Positions 53,588 to 61,988 of a stretch of 64,000 nucleotides of DNA are shown here, one piece after another. The notes beneath the pieces are model-generated. The model searched no databases. It was not told the DNA's origin and saw nothing but the letters and a program-made list of their open reading frames with translations. Position 1 is the stretch's first letter; every line of letters begins with the position of its first letter. A program made the position numbers and the translations under genes. The stretch is from an uncultured Pelagibacteraceae bacterium (GTDB lineage: Bacteria; Pseudomonadota; Alphaproteobacteria; Pelagibacterales; Pelagibacteraceae): positions 1 to 64,000 of the forward strand of contig CACLGJ010000003.1 in assembly GCA_902606445.1 (NCBI GenBank). Reading direction: 5' to 3'.

Positions 53588-53623
53588 GGTTGAATATTTA
53601 TGAATTACATATATATTAGAATT

Positions 53624-53647
53624 ATTATTAAGTCCTTAATAATTTTT
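53624..53647 (+). promoter_or_regulatory. Hairpin with T-run in the rho leader
   Basis: ATTATTAA (53624-53631) pairs with TTAATAAT (53636-53643) around GTCC, and is followed by TTTTT (53643-53647) just ahead of the rho ATG. It looks like a weak intrinsic terminator of the hem genes or an attenuator. Rho autogenous attenuation is known in E. coli; here it is only inferred. Confidence 0.35.
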
Positions 53648-53651
53648 AATC

Positions 53652-54920
53652 ATGAACATACAAGAATTAAAACTTAAATCATCTGAACAGCTTATTACTC
53701 AAGCGGAAGAGCTTGGAATAGAAAATGCTAGTACTTTAAGAAAGCAAGAAATTCTTTTTGCTATTTTAAAAAAAGTAGCTGAAAAAGAAGAAATTACGGG
53801 CGCTGGGGTTTTACAACTATTGCAGGATGGATTTGGTTTTCTTAGAGCCATGGAGTCAAATTATTTACCAGGACCAGACGATATTTATATAAGTCCAAGC
53901 CAAATAAGAAAATTTGGTTTAAGAACAGGAGATACTGTTGAGGGCCCGGTAAGAGCACCCAAAGAGGGCGAAAGATATTTTGCTCTTCTTCAAGTTAGTA
54001 AAATAAATTTTGAAGAACCAGACAAATCAAGACACAAAATTGCTTTTGATAATTTAACTCCTTTATATCCAGACAAGCAATTAGTGATGGAAGTAGAGAC
54101 GACAAAAGTTGAGAAAAAACCAGATCTTACTCCTAGATTAATAGATTTAGTCAGTCCAATAGGAAAGGGACAACGTTCTATTATAATTTCACCACCCAAA
54201 GCGGGGAAAACTATGATTTTGCAAAGTATAGCCAACTCAATAGCAAAAAATTATCCCGAATGTTATTTAATCGTTCTTTTAATCGATGAAAGACCAGAGG
54301 AAGTTACCGACATGCAAAGAACTGTAAAAGGTGAAGTAATTAGCTCAACTTTTGATGAACCTGCACAACGACATGTTGCCGTTGCTGAAATGGTAATTGA
54401 AAAAGCAAAAAGATTAACAGAACACAAAAAAGACGTGGTAATTCTTTTAGACTCTATAACAAGGCTTGGAAGAGCATATAATGCTGTAATACCTAGTTCA
54501 GGAAAAGTATTAACAGGTGGTGTTGACGCTAATGCCCTTCAAAGACCTAAAAGATTTTTTGGTGCAGCTAGAAATATAGAGGAAGGTGGATCTCTTACTA
54601 TTATTTCAACAGCATTAATTGATACTGGAAGCAGAATGGACGAAGTAATTTTTGAAGAATTTAAAGGAACAGGTAACAGTGAAACTGTTTTAGATAGGAA
54701 GATCGCTGATAAAAGAATTTATCCAGCTATAGATATAACAAAATCTGGAACTAGAAGAGAAGAATTGTTGTTTGATAAAAATGATTTACAAAAGATGAAT
54801 GTTCTAAGAAGAATTATAGCTCCGATGGGCACAATGGATGCAATTGAGTTTATTAGTTCCAAATTAAAGGATACAAAAAATAATGCTGAGTTCTTTAATT
54901 CAATGAATAAGCCAGCATAA
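53652..54920 (+). CDS. rho: Transcription termination factor Rho
   Basis: The 422-residue protein has the N-terminal helix bundle, the RNA-binding cold-shock-like domain with [35 protein letters not shown], and the ATPase with Walker [12 protein letters not shown], Walker [17 protein letters not shown], and the Q and R loops ([26 protein letters not shown]). Rho terminates untranslated transcripts. The length matches E. coli Rho (419). The hemE-rho-mnmE order is typical of alphaproteobacteria. Confidence 0.97.
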   Translation: MNIQELKLKSSEQLITQAEELGIENASTLRKQEILFAILKKVAEKEEITGAGVLQLLQDGFGFLRAMESNYLPGPDDIYISPSQIRKFGLRTGDTVEGPVRAPKEGERYFALLQVSKINFEEPDKSRHKIAFDNLTPLYPDKQLVMEVETTKVEKKPDLTPRLIDLVSPIGKGQRSIIISPPKAGKTMILQSIANSIAKNYPECYLIVLLIDERPEEVTDMQRTVKGEVISSTFDEPAQRHVAVAEMVIEKAKRLTEHKKDVVILLDSITRLGRAYNAVIPSSGKVLTGGVDANALQRPKRFFGAARNIEEGGSLTIISTALIDTGSRMDEVIFEEFKGTGNSETVLDRKIADKRIYPAIDITKSGTRREELLFDKNDLQKMNVLRRIIAPMGTMDAIEFISSKLKDTKNNAEFFNSMNKPA

Positions 54921-54921
54921 T

Positions 54922-54952
54922 TAACTTTTCCAATATCTTAGAATAAAAGTTA
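54922..54952. repeat. 8-bp inverted repeat between rho and mnmE
   Basis: TAACTTTT (54922-54929) and AAAAGTTA (54945-54952) are perfect reverse complements. They begin 1 nt after the rho stop and end 9 nt before the mnmE ATG. It may be a weak terminator or a leader hairpin; no function can be fixed. Confidence 0.35.
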
Positions 54953-54961
54953 TAATATTTT

Positions 54962-56293
54962 ATGACTATTTACGCTCTATCATCAGGCCCGGGTGTTTCT
55001 GGGGTAGCAATAATTAGAATTTCGGGCCCTGACGCATCAAAAGCTATTAAATCTCTTACTGGAAAAGAAATCTCGAAGCCAAGAGTGGCTACTCTTCGAA
55101 AAATAAACAATATCAACACTTCTGAGCTTATTGATGAAGGCATTATAATATGGTTTCCAGGGCCTGAGAGCTACACAGGGGAGGATATGGCCGAAATCCA
55201 TGTACATGGAGGAAAAGCTGTAGTTTTGGCTGTTCAAAAAGAAATTTCTAAAATTAAAAATTGTAGATTAGCTGAACCTGGTGAATTTACAAAGCTTGCA
55301 TTTCAAAATGGAAAAATAAATTTGCTAAAAGCCGAGAGTATAGCAGACTTGATATCTGCTGAAACTGAAATTCAAAGATTACAAGCTGTAAAAATTATGA
55401 GAGGAAAATCCTCAGAAAAATTTAATGACTTAAGAGAAAAATTATTGAAAATTTTATCATTTGTTGAGGCAAAAATAGATTTTCCTGAAGAAGATTTACC
55501 AGAAGATAATTTGAAAAAAATAAAACAAGATTCTTTAGATGTATTAAATGAGATTTATAAAATTTTGAATGATCAAAAAGTTGGAGAGATAATCCGTGAA
55601 GGTTTTAAAATTGCAATCGTAGGACCAACTAATGCAGGTAAATCTAGTTTATTAAATAATTTATCAAACAGAGAAGTTGCTATAGTTTCTGAGATTGCTG
55701 GAACAACAAGAGATGTTGTTGAAACGCATTTAAATATAGACGGGTATCCTGTTATTATTTCCGACACTGCCGGTATAAGAGAGTCAAAAGATGAAATTGA
55801 GAAAAAAGGAATAAGATTATCCCTTAAAAAAGCTGAAAATGCTGATCTAAAATTAGTAGTAGTTGATGCTAAAAGTATTGATTTAAGCGGTTTTTTGAAC
55901 GATTTACTAAAAAATGATGCAATTTTAGTTATTAATAAATCGGATCTTCTTAAAGATAAGCTAGATCCAAAAATTCTAAAACTTAATCACGTTCTAATTT
56001 CATTAAAAGATAACTTAAATATAGATGAGTTGATTTCAAAAATAAAAAATTATTTAAAGGATAAATTTATAACAGAAGAAAATATCTTAATCACTCGAGA
56101 AAGACATAGACAACATTTAGTACAATGCGTAGATCATTTAAAAAATTTTTTGGATAAAAAAGCTAAAAAAGATTTTGATAAAGCGGCTGAAGATTTAAGG
56201 TTAGCAACTAGACATCTGGGCATGATTGTTGGAAAAGTTGATGTAGAGGAGATATTAGGCAGCATTTTCAACGATTTTTGTATTGGAAAATAA
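54962..56293 (+). CDS. mnmE: tRNA modification GTPase MnmE
   Basis: MnmE works with MnmG to add carboxymethylaminomethyl groups to U34 of tRNAs. The N-terminal folate-binding domain opens TIYALSSGPGVSGVAIIRISG. The G domain has GPTNAGKSSL (P-loop), DTAGI (G3) and NKSDL (G4). The C-terminus ends FCIGK, with the catalytic cysteine. 443 residues is typical. The partner mnmG follows after 116 nt. Confidence 0.96.
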   Translation: MTIYALSSGPGVSGVAIIRISGPDASKAIKSLTGKEISKPRVATLRKINNINTSELIDEGIIIWFPGPESYTGEDMAEIHVHGGKAVVLAVQKEISKIKNCRLAEPGEFTKLAFQNGKINLLKAESIADLISAETEIQRLQAVKIMRGKSSEKFNDLREKLLKILSFVEAKIDFPEEDLPEDNLKKIKQDSLDVLNEIYKILNDQKVGEIIREGFKIAIVGPTNAGKSSLLNNLSNREVAIVSEIAGTTRDVVETHLNIDGYPVIISDTAGIRESKDEIEKKGIRLSLKKAENADLKLVVVDAKSIDLSGFLNDLLKNDAILVINKSDLLKDKLDPKILKLNHVLISLKDNLNIDELISKIKNYLKDKFITEENILITRERHRQHLVQCVDHLKNFLDKKAKKDFDKAAEDLRLATRHLGMIVGKVDVEEILGSIFNDFCIGK

Positions 56294-56376
56294 TTGCAAT
56301 TTTGCTGTATTTTTAGCCCTTTTTTTACAATTTTCGTTGATAAATATAGCTTATTTAAGGAAAAAAACTCAAATCT

Positions 56377-56407
56377 TGTAAATATTTTAATCGAATATAA
56401 ATTTACA
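56377..56407 (+). promoter_or_regulatory. 7-bp hairpin just upstream of the mnmG start
   Basis: TGTAAAT (56377-56383) and ATTTACA (56401-56407) pair perfectly and end 2 nt before the mnmG ATG. It resembles the start-abutting hairpins at ccmC and rpe but is weaker. The remaining mnmE-mnmG gap (from 56294) is AT-rich and probably carries a promoter; no clear -35/-10 pair is claimed. Confidence 0.35.
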
Positions 56408-56409
56408 TT

Positions 56410-58281
56410 ATGAAAAAAGATTTATCTTATGACGTGGTAGTAATTGGTGGAGGCCACGCAGGTTGTGAGGCAGCAGCTGCATCTGCTCGACTAGGAATTA
56501 ACACTGCCTTATTCACTCACAATAAAAATACTATAGGTGAAATGTCATGTAATCCTGCAATTGGTGGTTTAGGCAAAGGTCATTTAGTGAGAGAAATTGA
56601 TGCTTTAGATGGGGTTATGGCAGAGGTGGCTGATAAGTCTGGAATACAATTCAGGCTGCTAAATAGAAGTAGAGGACCAGCTGTAAGAGGACCTAGAACT
56701 CAATCTGATAGATCATTATATCGTAAATTTATGCAAGAAAAACTTGTAAACTACTGTAATTTAACGATTATATCAGATCCTGTAATTAAGTTTATTTTTA
56801 TAAATAATGAAATAAGTGGATTTTTAACAGCCAAAGGTAATAAAGTAAGTTGTAGTAAGTTAATCCTAACAACTGGCACATTTTTAAATGGATTGATACA
56901 TATTGGTGACGAAAGAACTCCTGCTGGTCGATTTAATGAGAAACCAAGCACTGGCCTGAGTGAACAGTTAAAAAGATATAATTTTAAAATAGGTAGATTA
57001 AAAACTGGGACACCCCCAAGGTTAGATTCTAGAACCATTAATTTTGAAAATTTAGAAAAACAGTTTGCTGATCCTGATCCTTATTTTTTTTCTTTCTTAA
57101 CAAAAAAAAATTTAAACAAACAAGTGTCGTGTTCAATGACCTATACAAACGAAAAGATTCACAAGATAGTAGAAAAGAATTTATCCAAAAGTGCTATGTA
57201 CTCAGGCAGCATTCAAGGCGTTGGCCCAAGATATTGCCCTTCAATAGAGGATAAAATAGTAAAATTCTCTGGTAAGACTAGACATCAGATATTTTTAGAG
57301 CCAGAAGGCCTAAATGATCATACTATTTACCCAAATGGGATATCAACATCTCTACCAGAGGTTGTTCAACACGAAATTCTTAACAATATCAATGGTTTAG
57401 AAAATGTCAAAGTAATTAGACCAGGATATGCTATAGAATATGATTATATCGACCCTAGAGAACTCTTCCTCACATTAGAAACAAAAAAAATCAAAAATTT
57501 ATACCTAGCTGGTCAAATTAATGGAACCACAGGATATGAGGAGGCTGCAGCCCAAGGTCTTATAGCCGGTATTAATGCTGCCCTTTCTATTCAAAATAAA
57601 GAGCCTTTTATTTTGGACCGATCAGATGCATACATTGGAGTAATGATTGACGATTTGGTAACTAAAGGCGTTGCTGAACCATATAGGATGTTTACATCTC
57701 GAGCTGAATATAGATTAAGTTTACGATCAGATAATTCAGATTTGAGGCTTACTCATAAAGGAATTAAAATAGGATTAATATCTGAGCATAGAAAAAGGAT
57801 TTTTGAGAATAAATTTGAAAAATTAAGTAAAATTTCCTTGCAAATGTCGAATTTAAATATTTCTCCATCTAAGGCAGATCAATTTGGAATTAAAATCGCC
57901 AAAGACGGGGTTTTTAGATCAGCTGAAGAAATTTTAAGTCAAAAAAACGTCGATATGAGGAAAATAAGGAATATTTGGCCTGAAATCCCTGATTATGGGC
58001 AAGAAATCGATGAACAAATAGAGATTAATTCACACTATCGAGGATATTTAAAAAAACAAAAAGCTGATATTCTTGCTTTTAAAAGAGATGAGAATTTATC
58101 AATTCCTGATAATATTGATTATGATCATTTTTCAGGTCTTTCTAATGAAGTTAAAGCTAAATTTAAGGAAATAAGACCTAAAACTATGGGCCAAGCTCTA
58201 AGAATCGATGGAATTACTCCAGCAGCCGTATATATTTTGTTGTCACACGTCAAAAGAAAGTCTATTAAGCATATAGCTTAA
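56410..58281 (+). CDS. mnmG: tRNA uridine-5-carboxymethylaminomethyl modification enzyme MnmG
   Basis: The FAD-binding partner of MnmE has [21 protein letters not shown] at the N-terminus, then [37 protein letters not shown]-binding [18 protein letters not shown] and a helical C-terminus ([16 protein letters not shown]) that binds MnmE/tRNA. 623 residues is full length. It overlaps rsmG by one base (TAATG). Confidence 0.97.
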   Translation: MKKDLSYDVVVIGGGHAGCEAAAASARLGINTALFTHNKNTIGEMSCNPAIGGLGKGHLVREIDALDGVMAEVADKSGIQFRLLNRSRGPAVRGPRTQSDRSLYRKFMQEKLVNYCNLTIISDPVIKFIFINNEISGFLTAKGNKVSCSKLILTTGTFLNGLIHIGDERTPAGRFNEKPSTGLSEQLKRYNFKIGRLKTGTPPRLDSRTINFENLEKQFADPDPYFFSFLTKKNLNKQVSCSMTYTNEKIHKIVEKNLSKSAMYSGSIQGVGPRYCPSIEDKIVKFSGKTRHQIFLEPEGLNDHTIYPNGISTSLPEVVQHEILNNINGLENVKVIRPGYAIEYDYIDPRELFLTLETKKIKNLYLAGQINGTTGYEEAAAQGLIAGINAALSIQNKEPFILDRSDAYIGVMIDDLVTKGVAEPYRMFTSRAEYRLSLRSDNSDLRLTHKGIKIGLISEHRKRIFENKFEKLSKISLQMSNLNISPSKADQFGIKIAKDGVFRSAEEILSQKNVDMRKIRNIWPEIPDYGQEIDEQIEINSHYRGYLKKQKADILAFKRDENLSIPDNIDYDHFSGLSNEVKAKFKEIRPKTMGQALRIDGITPAAVYILLSHVKRKSIKHIA

Positions 58282-58925
58282 TGGATCAAGAAATTTTAAA
58301 TTCTTACTCAAGACTCAATGACTTAAATGTTTCACGTGAAACATTTTTAGACTTTGAAAACTATATATCCATGATTCTAGAAAAAAATGAAAAAATTAAT
58401 ATAATTAGCCAAAAAACAGCATCAAAAAAGGTTATAATTGAGCGCCATATCTTAGATTCAGCACAAATAATTGAATTTGTTGATTTAAATAGTAATACAA
58501 CCACAGATTTAGGATCAGGGGGAGGTCTGCCTGGGATTATTGTAGCTATTTTGCTAAAAAATATGAAAAATAATATGAATGTGCACCTTTATGAAAAAAG
58601 CTATCACAAAAGCCATTTTTTAAAAGAAGTTTCAAATAAATTAAATTTAAATACGAAAGTTTTTCAAAAAGATATTTTTGAAATTAAAAATTTAGAAACA
58701 GGAACAATAATGTCAAGAGCTTTCAAACCAATGCCAGTAATTTTGAATTTAGTATATGAAAATTTTTCTAAATTTAAAAATCTAATTTTTTTCATGGGTG
58801 AGAGTGGAAAAAAAGTTTTTGAAAATTCCAAAAAAAATTGGGAACTTAAGTACACAGAAAAAAAAAGCTTAACGAATAAAGATTCATTTTTGATAAATAT
58901 TAAAAAAATTAAAAAAAGAAACTAA
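58281..58925 (+). CDS. rsmG: 16S rRNA (guanine527-N7)-methyltransferase RsmG
   Basis: RsmG (GidB) methylates G527 of 16S rRNA using SAM. The SAM-binding loop TTDLGSGGGLPGIIVAI and the downstream VHLYEKSYHKSHFLKEV are family features, and RHILDSAQII precedes them. Codons 16-21 (NVSRETF region) contain the parS palindrome, so the sequence is constrained both as protein and as DNA site. It is contiguous with parA. Confidence 0.93.
   Translation: MDQEILNSYSRLNDLNVSRETFLDFENYISMILEKNEKINIISQKTASKKVIIERHILDSAQIIEFVDLNSNTTTDLGSGGGLPGIIVAILLKNMKNNMNVHLYEKSYHKSHFLKEVSNKLNLNTKVFQKDIFEIKNLETGTIMSRAFKPMPVILNLVYENFSKFKNLIFFMGESGKKVFENSKKNWELKYTEKKSLTNKDSFLINIKKIKKRN
58328..58343. promoter_or_regulatory. 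parS: parS centromere site inside rsmG
   Basis: TGTTTCACGTGAAACA is a perfect 16-bp palindrome identical to the canonical ParB-binding parS consensus. It lies within the rsmG coding sequence, about 0.6 kb before parA and 1.4 kb before parB. Function follows from the well-established consensus and the adjacent parAB genes. Confidence 0.93.
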
Positions 58926-59720
58926 ATGCAAATTATTTCAGTCATTAATCAAAAGGGAGGAGTAGGGAAAACAACCACAGTAATAAATCTTGCAGCAGGA
59001 TTGTCTCAACAAAATAAAAAAATTTTAGTAATTGATCTCGATCCACAAGGAAATGCAACAACAGGTCTAGGATTGTCAAACATTGATAACTCAAGTGACA
59101 CAATCTATGGAGTATTAAATGGAACTAAAGAGATTGGAGATGTAATTAAAAGAACAAAATTTGAAAATTTAGATATTATTACCTCTAATGTAGACTTATC
59201 TGGATTGGAGGTTGAAACAGCCGATGATAGCAATAGGGCCTTCATACTGAAAGCAAAATTAGCCCCATATTTAAATGATTCTAGAGGATTATATGATTAC
59301 GTTCTAATTGACTGCCCACCCTCACTGAGTTTGCTCACTGTGATGGCTCTAGTAAGCTCAAATTCATTATTGGTTCCTCTTCAGACTGAATTTTTTGCTT
59401 TAGAAGGTCTGACTCAGCTAATGAAAACCATTGAAAGAATAAAAGTAAATTTAAATCCAGATTTAAAAATAAGAGGTATCCTTTTAACAATGTATGATAA
59501 AAGGAATAAACTTTCCTCTCAAGTTGAGAAAGAGGCTAGAGATTATTTCAGTGAAAAAGTTTACTCAACCGTGATCCCCAGAAATGTTAGATTATCAGAA
59601 GCCCCATCACATGGAATGCCAGTTTTAATATATGACAAATCTTGTCCCGGTAGTAAGTCATATTTCAATTTTACCGATGAATTTATTAATCAAGAAACAT
59701 CTATAGGGAGCGCTGCTTAA
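58926..59720 (+). CDS. parA: Chromosome partitioning ATPase ParA
   Basis: ParA (Soj) has the deviant Walker A KGGVGKTTTVINLAAGLS near residue 10, Walker B-type VIDLDPQGNATTGLG and YDYVLIDCPPSLSLLTVMAL. It forms nucleoid-bound gradients that move ParB-parS complexes. 264 residues is typical of chromosomal ParA. It starts directly after rsmG and overlaps parB by one base. Confidence 0.96.
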   Translation: MQIISVINQKGGVGKTTTVINLAAGLSQQNKKILVIDLDPQGNATTGLGLSNIDNSSDTIYGVLNGTKEIGDVIKRTKFENLDIITSNVDLSGLEVETADDSNRAFILKAKLAPYLNDSRGLYDYVLIDCPPSLSLLTVMALVSSNSLLVPLQTEFFALEGLTQLMKTIERIKVNLNPDLKIRGILLTMYDKRNKLSSQVEKEARDYFSEKVYSTVIPRNVRLSEAPSHGMPVLIYDKSCPGSKSYFNFTDEFINQETSIGSAA

Positions 59721-60562
59721 TGGACAAGATTAAAAAAGGCTTAGGAAGAGGACTATCCTCATTAATAGGTGAAACAAAATCTGAAATACAAAAAAACTAT
59801 TTGCCAATAAGTGATTTGGTTCCAAATAAATACCAACCTAGAAAAATTTTTGATGAATCTAATTTACAGGATTTAATTAATTCTATTAAAGAAAGAGGAA
59901 TTATACAGCCAATTATTGTTCGAAAATCAAAAGATAAAGTATCAAAGTTTGAAATTATTGCTGGCGAGAGAAGATGGCTGGCTGCACAAAAAACGGGACT
60001 TCATCAAGTGCCTGTCGTGGTCACAGAAGTAGATGATTTAAAATCTTTGGAGTTTGCCATAGTTGAAAATGTTCAAAGACAAGACCTTAATCCTTTGGAA
60101 GAGGCGCAAGGATATAAAAGATTAATTGATGAGTTCTCTTATGATCAAGAAAAAGTTTCTAAGTTTATTGGTAAAAGTAGAAGTCATATTTCTAATTCTT
60201 TAAGACTTTTAACTTTACCTAGTGAGGTTATAAAATTGATTGAAGAACAAAAAATTTCTGCAGGACATGCGAAAATCTTAGTTGGACTAGATAATGCAAA
60301 TTTTCTGGCTAATAAAATTTTAGAAAATAAACTTTCTGTTAGACAAGCTGAAAATCTAGTCAAGATTTTTAAAAAAAAGGGAATAAGAGCTAAAATTAGT
60401 AAAGACATAAATATTATAGATCTTGAAAATTCTTTATCAGATAAGATTGGTCTAACAGTTTCAATTAAAAATAATAAACAAAACAAAGGTTCAATTACGT
60501 TTTTATATAAAGAGATAGATCAACTTAATAAAATTATTGAGATAATTAAATCAAATTATTAG
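59720..60562 (+). CDS. parB: Chromosome partitioning protein ParB
   Basis: ParB has the N-terminal LGRGLSSLIGE tag, the CTPase/ParB-like nuclease fold motifs (PNKYQPRKIFDE, GIIQPIIVR, AGERRWLAAQ, IVENVQRQDLNPLEEAQGYKRL) and the helix-turn-helix GKSRSHISNSLRLLTLP that binds parS. A C-terminal dimerisation domain follows. 280 residues is normal. Its target site lies 1.4 kb upstream in rsmG. Confidence 0.96.
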   Translation: MDKIKKGLGRGLSSLIGETKSEIQKNYLPISDLVPNKYQPRKIFDESNLQDLINSIKERGIIQPIIVRKSKDKVSKFEIIAGERRWLAAQKTGLHQVPVVVTEVDDLKSLEFAIVENVQRQDLNPLEEAQGYKRLIDEFSYDQEKVSKFIGKSRSHISNSLRLLTLPSEVIKLIEEQKISAGHAKILVGLDNANFLANKILENKLSVRQAENLVKIFKKKGIRAKISKDINIIDLENSLSDKIGLTVSIKNNKQNKGSITFLYKEIDQLNKIIEIIKSNY

Positions 60563-61547
60563 GATAATCTGTTGTTTCCAAAATAAAATTACTAATAATC
60601 ACATTAGATAAAGTTGAGTTTTTTTTAATCATTAGTTCTATCTTATTAACTTTTTTAATATAGCTATTTATTTCATCTAACGACAATGTTCTTAATTGTT
60701 GTTTAATAATATCTTTGTCTTTCCAAAAAATAGGGGGTTTAAAAGATGAAATAACTTGATCATGGTTTTTTTGTTTTTGAATCTCTTGTTTTAACTTTTT
60801 TAATCTTTTTAATTTAAATAGAAATGATTTTAGAATTAAAATATTATCTTCTGTGGAGGGTATGTTTTCATTCATTATAGAGATAATTTTTTTTTTATTT
60901 TTGATAAGGCATTGATCAGTTAATTCAGTTACGTTATAATTTTCATTTGCTGTTGTTAGCTTTAAAATATCACTCAGGTTAATTAAAGGTTTTTTATCAT
61001 AAAAAATTTTAATTTTTTCTAATTCATTAATAAGACTAATTCTATTTTTTCTAGATATTTCTATTACATGATTAATAACTTGTTGTGAAATTTTCATCTC
61101 ATTCTTTGAGATAAAATTGTGTGCGACAGTCATTAATGATTGATGGTTATCTTCATAGAAAGCAACACATATCGTTTTTTCATTTTTTTCAAAAAAAACT
61201 CTAAGTTTTGATTTTTTTTCTAAAACATTTGCTTTAATGACAATAACAATTTCAGAAACATCTTTTTCAATTAAATTTTTAATAATTTCCAGAATTTTAT
61301 CTGATGCACGATTTATAATTATTAATTTTTCATTATCAAAAAAAGATCTATTTAAAATATTCTCTTCAAATTCATTAGTATTTAGAATTATTTCGCTTTC
61401 ATCATAAGTAAAAACATTTTTTGAAAGTTTTGGTTTAAACACATTATCAATGGTTTCTTCAATTTGACCGGTATTTGAACCATATAATAAATAAAATTTT
61501 TGTGATGTTTTAAAATTTTTTGATAAACTTTTGAGCTTTTCAATCAT
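60546..61547 (-). CDS. holA: DNA polymerase III delta subunit (HolA)
   Basis: HolA opens the beta clamp as part of the clamp loader. The 333-residue sequence is divergent but shows the N-terminal FYLLYGSNTGQIEETIDNVF (LxGxdxxLi-type), SFFDNEKLIIINRASDKI and the three-domain layout. Position after parB and beside lptE-leuS is the standard alphaproteobacterial arrangement and supports the call. It overlaps parB by 17 nt and lptE by one base. Confidence 0.85.
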   Translation of the reverse strand: MIEKLKSLSKNFKTSQKFYLLYGSNTGQIEETIDNVFKPKLSKNVFTYDESEIILNTNEFEENILNRSFFDNEKLIIINRASDKILEIIKNLIEKDVSEIVIVIKANVLEKKSKLRVFFEKNEKTICVAFYEDNHQSLMTVAHNFISKNEMKISQQVINHVIEISRKNRISLINELEKIKIFYDKKPLINLSDILKLTTANENYNVTELTDQCLIKNKKKIISIMNENIPSTEDNILILKSFLFKLKRLKKLKQEIQKQKNHDQVISSFKPPIFWKDKDIIKQQLRTLSLDEINSYIKKVNKIELMIKKNSTLSNVIISNFILETTDYPNNLI

Positions 61548-61987
61548 TACAAATTCAAAAATAAAATAATTTCTCCAGACAATTCATTAATTATATTGTC
61601 CTTAATCTGATTTTGAATTTTTATTAGATCAAATTTACTATCTTTATTGTTATAAGAGCTTGCATTTGAGAAATTTTTTCTTTTTAAAATTTGTCCATTT
61701 TTTTCAATTTTTATTTGTATACTAATAATTGATCTAAATGTATCAATTTGACCTTTAGTGTTTTTAGAAGTTTCCTCAATTGTATATGAACTATTGATTG
61801 TTAAATCTCTATCATCTGATGAATTTTCTTTAAGACCCACATTATTGATAATTAACGTGTTGATCTTAATATCACCATTAGAGATAATCTTATTAAATTT
61901 CAATAAGGCTTGATCGTTTTTAACATAGATTGGTTTATACCCACAGCTCACTATTAAAAATAAACATGTAATTAATAATTTTTTCAT
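61547..61987 (-). CDS. lptE: LPS-assembly lipoprotein LptE
   Basis: From the ATG at 61987 the 146-residue product has a lipoprotein signal (MKKLLITCLFLIVSCGYKPIY, lipobox IVSC with Cys15) and the CGYKPIY sequence common to LptE. LptE plugs LptD in the outer membrane for lipopolysaccharide insertion. A TTG start at 61996 overlapping leuS is less likely. The position between leuS and holA is conserved in proteobacteria. Confidence 0.88.
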   Translation of the reverse strand: MKKLLITCLFLIVSCGYKPIYVKNDQALLKFNKIISNGDIKINTLIINNVGLKENSSDDRDLTINSSYTIEETSKNTKGQIDTFRSIISIQIKIEKNGQILKRKNFSNASSYNNKDSKFDLIKIQNQIKDNIINELSGEIILFLNL

Positions 61988-61988
61988 A

